Shown here: piece after piece, positions 62,120 to 64,000 of the stretch
Layout: the number at the start of each line of letters is the position of its first letter
Numbering within the stretch: the stretch's first letter is position 1
DNA from: Skermania sp. ID1734
Lineage (GTDB): Bacteria; Actinomycetota; Actinomycetes; Mycobacteriales; Mycobacteriaceae
NCBI RefSeq assembly: GCF_007489285.1
Contig: NZ_VLIY01000006.1
Span: 124,001-188,000 of the forward strand
DNA: 64,000 nt
Reading direction: 5' to 3'
Program-made: the position numbers and the translations under genes
The notes under the pieces: generated by a model
What the model was told of the DNA's origin: nothing
What the model saw: the letters and a program-made list of their open reading frames with translations, nothing else
The model's database searches: none

Positions 62120-63592
62120 ATGATGGACGAGGTCGTATTCGGTCGCTACCGGCTGCTGGACGTAATCGGCCAGGGCGGAATGGGACGCGTGTATCGCGCC
62201 ACCGATACCCGGCTCGACCGCCCGGTCGCGGTGAAGGTGTTGCCCCAATTGCTGGCCGACGACGAGCGATATCGCGAACGCTTCCGGGGTGAGGCACGCA
62301 AGGCGGGCGCGCTGCGCGACCCGCACGTGATCCCCATCCACGACGCCGACGAGATCGACGGGCATCTGTATCTGTGTATGGAGCTCATCGACGGTGAAGA
62401 TCTGTCCAAGATTCTGGCGCGCGAGGGAGCGCTGCGGCCGAAGCGGGCCGTGTCGATCATCAGCCAGGCCGCCAGCGCGCTGGACACCGCCCATGCCCAG
62501 GGCCTGATCCATCGCGACGTGAAGCCGTCGAACTTGCTCGTGGCGCGTCGCGACTTCGTGTATCTCATCGATTTCGGCATCGCTCGCGCCTCTGGCGAAG
62601 TGGGACTCACGACCGCGGGTGCGGCAATCGGCAGCCTGCCCTACATGGCGCCGGAGCGGTTCACCAGCGACGTCATCGACGCCCGCACCGACGTCTATGC
62701 ACTGGCCTGCGTGTTGCACGAATGCCTCACCGGGACAACGCCGTATGGCGGGGGACCGGAACGACAGTTCTACCACCACCTCAACACGGTGCCGCCGCGG
62801 CCGAGCACCCTCGTCGGTGACGCCGTGGTCGGACTCGACGCGGTGATCGCTCGCGGCATGGCCAAGCTTCCCGACCGCCGCTATCAATCCGCGGGCGAAC
62901 TCGCGGCGGCCGCCGAGGAAGTGATATCCAGCAGCGCGTCCACATCGCCCATGGAGCGGACGCGGATCTCCACCGGGACGAATTTCGCGGAGGCGGTCAC
63001 CGAGCTCGAGGTGGTGCCATGCCGGATCGGCGTCGTCGAGGACCACGAATCCACCGTGCTCGGACTGAAGGGGATGTTGGCCGACGAGCGGGATCTGACG
63101 ATCGTGGCGACCGCGCCCACCGTGCCCGAACTCCTCGCCATCACGTCGACGCTGGATCTGGTGATCCTCGATCTGCGACTGCCGGACGGGTCCACGCCGT
63201 CGGGCAATGTTGCGCTATTGCGGGACAAGGGAATCGAGGCCCTGGTGTTCACGTCGGGTGAGGAGCAGCAGCTGGTTCGGGCCGCCGCGCGGGCCGGCGT
63301 GCTGGGCGTGGTGCGCAAGTCCGAGCGCTCTCCTGTTGTGGTGCAAGCTATTCGGGACGCGGTCGCCGGCCGCCAGGTGGTCACGACGGACTGGGCGGCG
63401 GCGATCGACGCCGACTGGGAATTCACCGAGGCGAACCTGACACCGCGCCAGCGTCAAGTGCTCGAATTGTTCGCGTCGGGTGAACCCGCACCCCGAGTCT
63501 CGGCGATGACGGGGTTGTCGGAGGAGACCTTGACGGCGTACCTCGGCCGGATCCGGCAGAAGTACGGGGGCCTGCGAGATCAGACTCAGTAG
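62120..63592 (+). CDS. Serine/threonine kinase fused to a NarL-type response regulator
   Basis: A single 490-residue frame with two signalling modules. The kinase domain (8-265) has every catalytic motif: GQGGMGRVY 17-25, Lys39 in VAVKVL, HRDVKPSN 131-138, DFG 151-153 and APE 177-179. After a Ser/Thr-rich linker (266-298) comes a receiver domain (301-422) with Glu307/Asp308, phospho-acceptor Asp351 in VILDLRLPDGS, Thr378/Ser379 and Lys400. A LuxR-type helix-turn-helix follows (440-485, LTPRQRQVLELFASGE). There is no transmembrane helix or PASTA domain. It would allow kinase activity to be tied directly to transcription. ATG 62120 or 62123 is the start. The next gene resembles a membrane sensor kinase. 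Confidence 0.92.
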   Translation: MMDEVVFGRYRLLDVIGQGGMGRVYRATDTRLDRPVAVKVLPQLLADDERYRERFRGEARKAGALRDPHVIPIHDADEIDGHLYLCMELIDGEDLSKILAREGALRPKRAVSIISQAASALDTAHAQGLIHRDVKPSNLLVARRDFVYLIDFGIARASGEVGLTTAGAAIGSLPYMAPERFTSDVIDARTDVYALACVLHECLTGTTPYGGGPERQFYHHLNTVPPRPSTLVGDAVVGLDAVIARGMAKLPDRRYQSAGELAAAAEEVISSSASTSPMERTRISTGTNFAEAVTELEVVPCRIGVVEDHESTVLGLKGMLADERDLTIVATAPTVPELLAITSTLDLVILDLRLPDGSTPSGNVALLRDKGIEALVFTSGEEQQLVRAAARAGVLGVVRKSERSPVVVQAIRDAVAGRQVVTTDWAAAIDADWEFTEANLTPRQRQVLELFASGEPAPRVSAMTGLSEETLTAYLGRIRQKYGGLRDQTQ

Positions 63593-63680
63593 CAGCTTTA
63601 CGTCGCATGCCGGCGGCCGGCTCTGGTCTGGCCGGGGGCTGGCGAACGCGACGACGGCGCTCGAGCGCACCTACCGCATA

Positions 63681-64000
63681 GTGTGCCTGGCCATCGGGGT
63701 GGCGGGCGTGCTGTTTCAACTCGTGCTCAATCCACCGCTTCCAACTCAATTGGCGTGGTCGGCTCCATGGGGCAACGCTCTGGGCGCCCTCTGCGTGCTG
63801 TTGCCGCCGCTGGTAATGGTGGTCGGTGCGGCGTGGTTGCCGATTACCTGGCTGCGCGCGGTCGTGAGCGTCTGGGTGGCGGGTTCCGTCGTCGTGTATG
63901 CGCTGGTTCCATGGTTCGCCACGCGCGCTCACGTGCAGGTCGACTCGGGCACGTTCTGGATCAACGCGACACCGCCCGGGGTCTGTGCGGCCGCGGTGCT
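63681..64000 (+). CDS. Multi-helix membrane protein, N-terminal part (possible sensor histidine kinase)
   Basis: The window ends inside a gene with at least three hydrophobic segments in frame with GTG 63681 (VCLAIGVAGVLFQLVLN, LGALCVLLPPLVMVVGAAWL, AVVSVWVAGSVVVYALVPWF). Sensible coding extends upstream to about 63594 (residues TTALERTYRIV), but no ATG, GTG or TTG exists there after the last in-frame stop at 63531, so the true start may be a rarer codon or the frame may be broken. Such a membrane region directly after a NarL-type response regulator is typical of a histidine kinase, but no kinase motif is inside the window. Confidence 0.5.
   Translation, partial: MCLAIGVAGVLFQLVLNPPLPTQLAWSAPWGNALGALCVLLPPLVMVVGAAWLPITWLRAVVSVWVAGSVVVYALVPWFATRAHVQVDSGTFWINATPPGVCAAAV

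Overview
This 64 kb window is a high-GC chromosomal core segment from a mycolic-acid-type actinobacterium (Corynebacteriales/Mycobacteriales, Nocardia- or Rhodococcus-like). The gene content follows, with insertions, the order I recall for the Mycobacterium tuberculosis Rv2445c to Rv2364c region: ndk, rne, rplU-rpmA-obgE-proB, proA, nadD-rsfS-gpgP-octT-degV, comEA-comEC-holA, rpsT, lepA, the sulfate genes, hemW, hrcA-dnaJ-rsmE, phoH-ybeY-CBS-cdd-era. GTG/TTG starts, leaderless TANNNT-N6/7-start arrangements and ATGA overlaps fit that group. The species cannot be fixed from sequence alone. No tRNA, rRNA, CRISPR array, prophage or classical IS element was seen.

Layout. 1-7.1 kb: 3' end of ndk, rne with a long leader, ribosomal proteins L21/L27, Obg GTPase and glutamate 5-kinase. 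7.1-14.9 kb (minus strand): a VapBC module, a cyclase-family protein, a sirtuin, an ectoine operon (ectABC plus a 2-hydroxyacid dehydrogenase in place of ectD), rtcB and a ribokinase. With proB and proA on either side, two osmoprotectant routes (proline, ectoine) lie together. 14.9-26 kb: proA, a MoxR/VWA pair, a second VapBC, NAD and ribosome-silencing genes, the gpgP-octT polysaccharide genes, degV, and comEA followed by one open frame that joins ComEC to the DNA polymerase III delta subunit. 26-33 kb: rpsT, a MazF-like toxin, lepA with an apparent ATT start, a nitronate monooxygenase, an unknown helical protein and a GH15 hydrolase.

33-43 kb is a complete assimilatory sulfur region. The sulfate ABC transporter (sbp-cysT-cysW-cysA) runs right and the reduction/activation operon (sirA-cysH-cysD-cysN-cbiX) runs left toward it. 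Each unit is preceded by a short cysteine-containing, probably leaderless leader peptide (resembling the Ms4533A and Ms4527A families), which implies cysteine-sensing attenuation of both uptake and reduction.

43-64 kb: a frameshifted AbiEi/DUF559-type gene bracketed by two copies of a 61-bp inverted-repeat element, a lipoprotein, hemW, the heat-shock genes, a TetR regulator divergent from two SDR genes with three similar operator-like palindromes, a DUF445/K+ channel pair, a glutamate decarboxylase with an extra N-terminal domain, phoH carrying an apparent class 3 (Trp-Cys-Thr) intein with a LAGLIDADG endonuclease, ybeY, a CBS protein, a cytidine-deaminase-like protein, era, and a Ser/Thr kinase fused to an intact response regulator.

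The strongest items for follow-up are the PhoH intein, the kinase-response regulator fusion, the ComEC-HolA frame, the paired cysteine leader peptides, two unrelated small inverted-repeat families (60 and 61 bp), and the ATT-started lepA.
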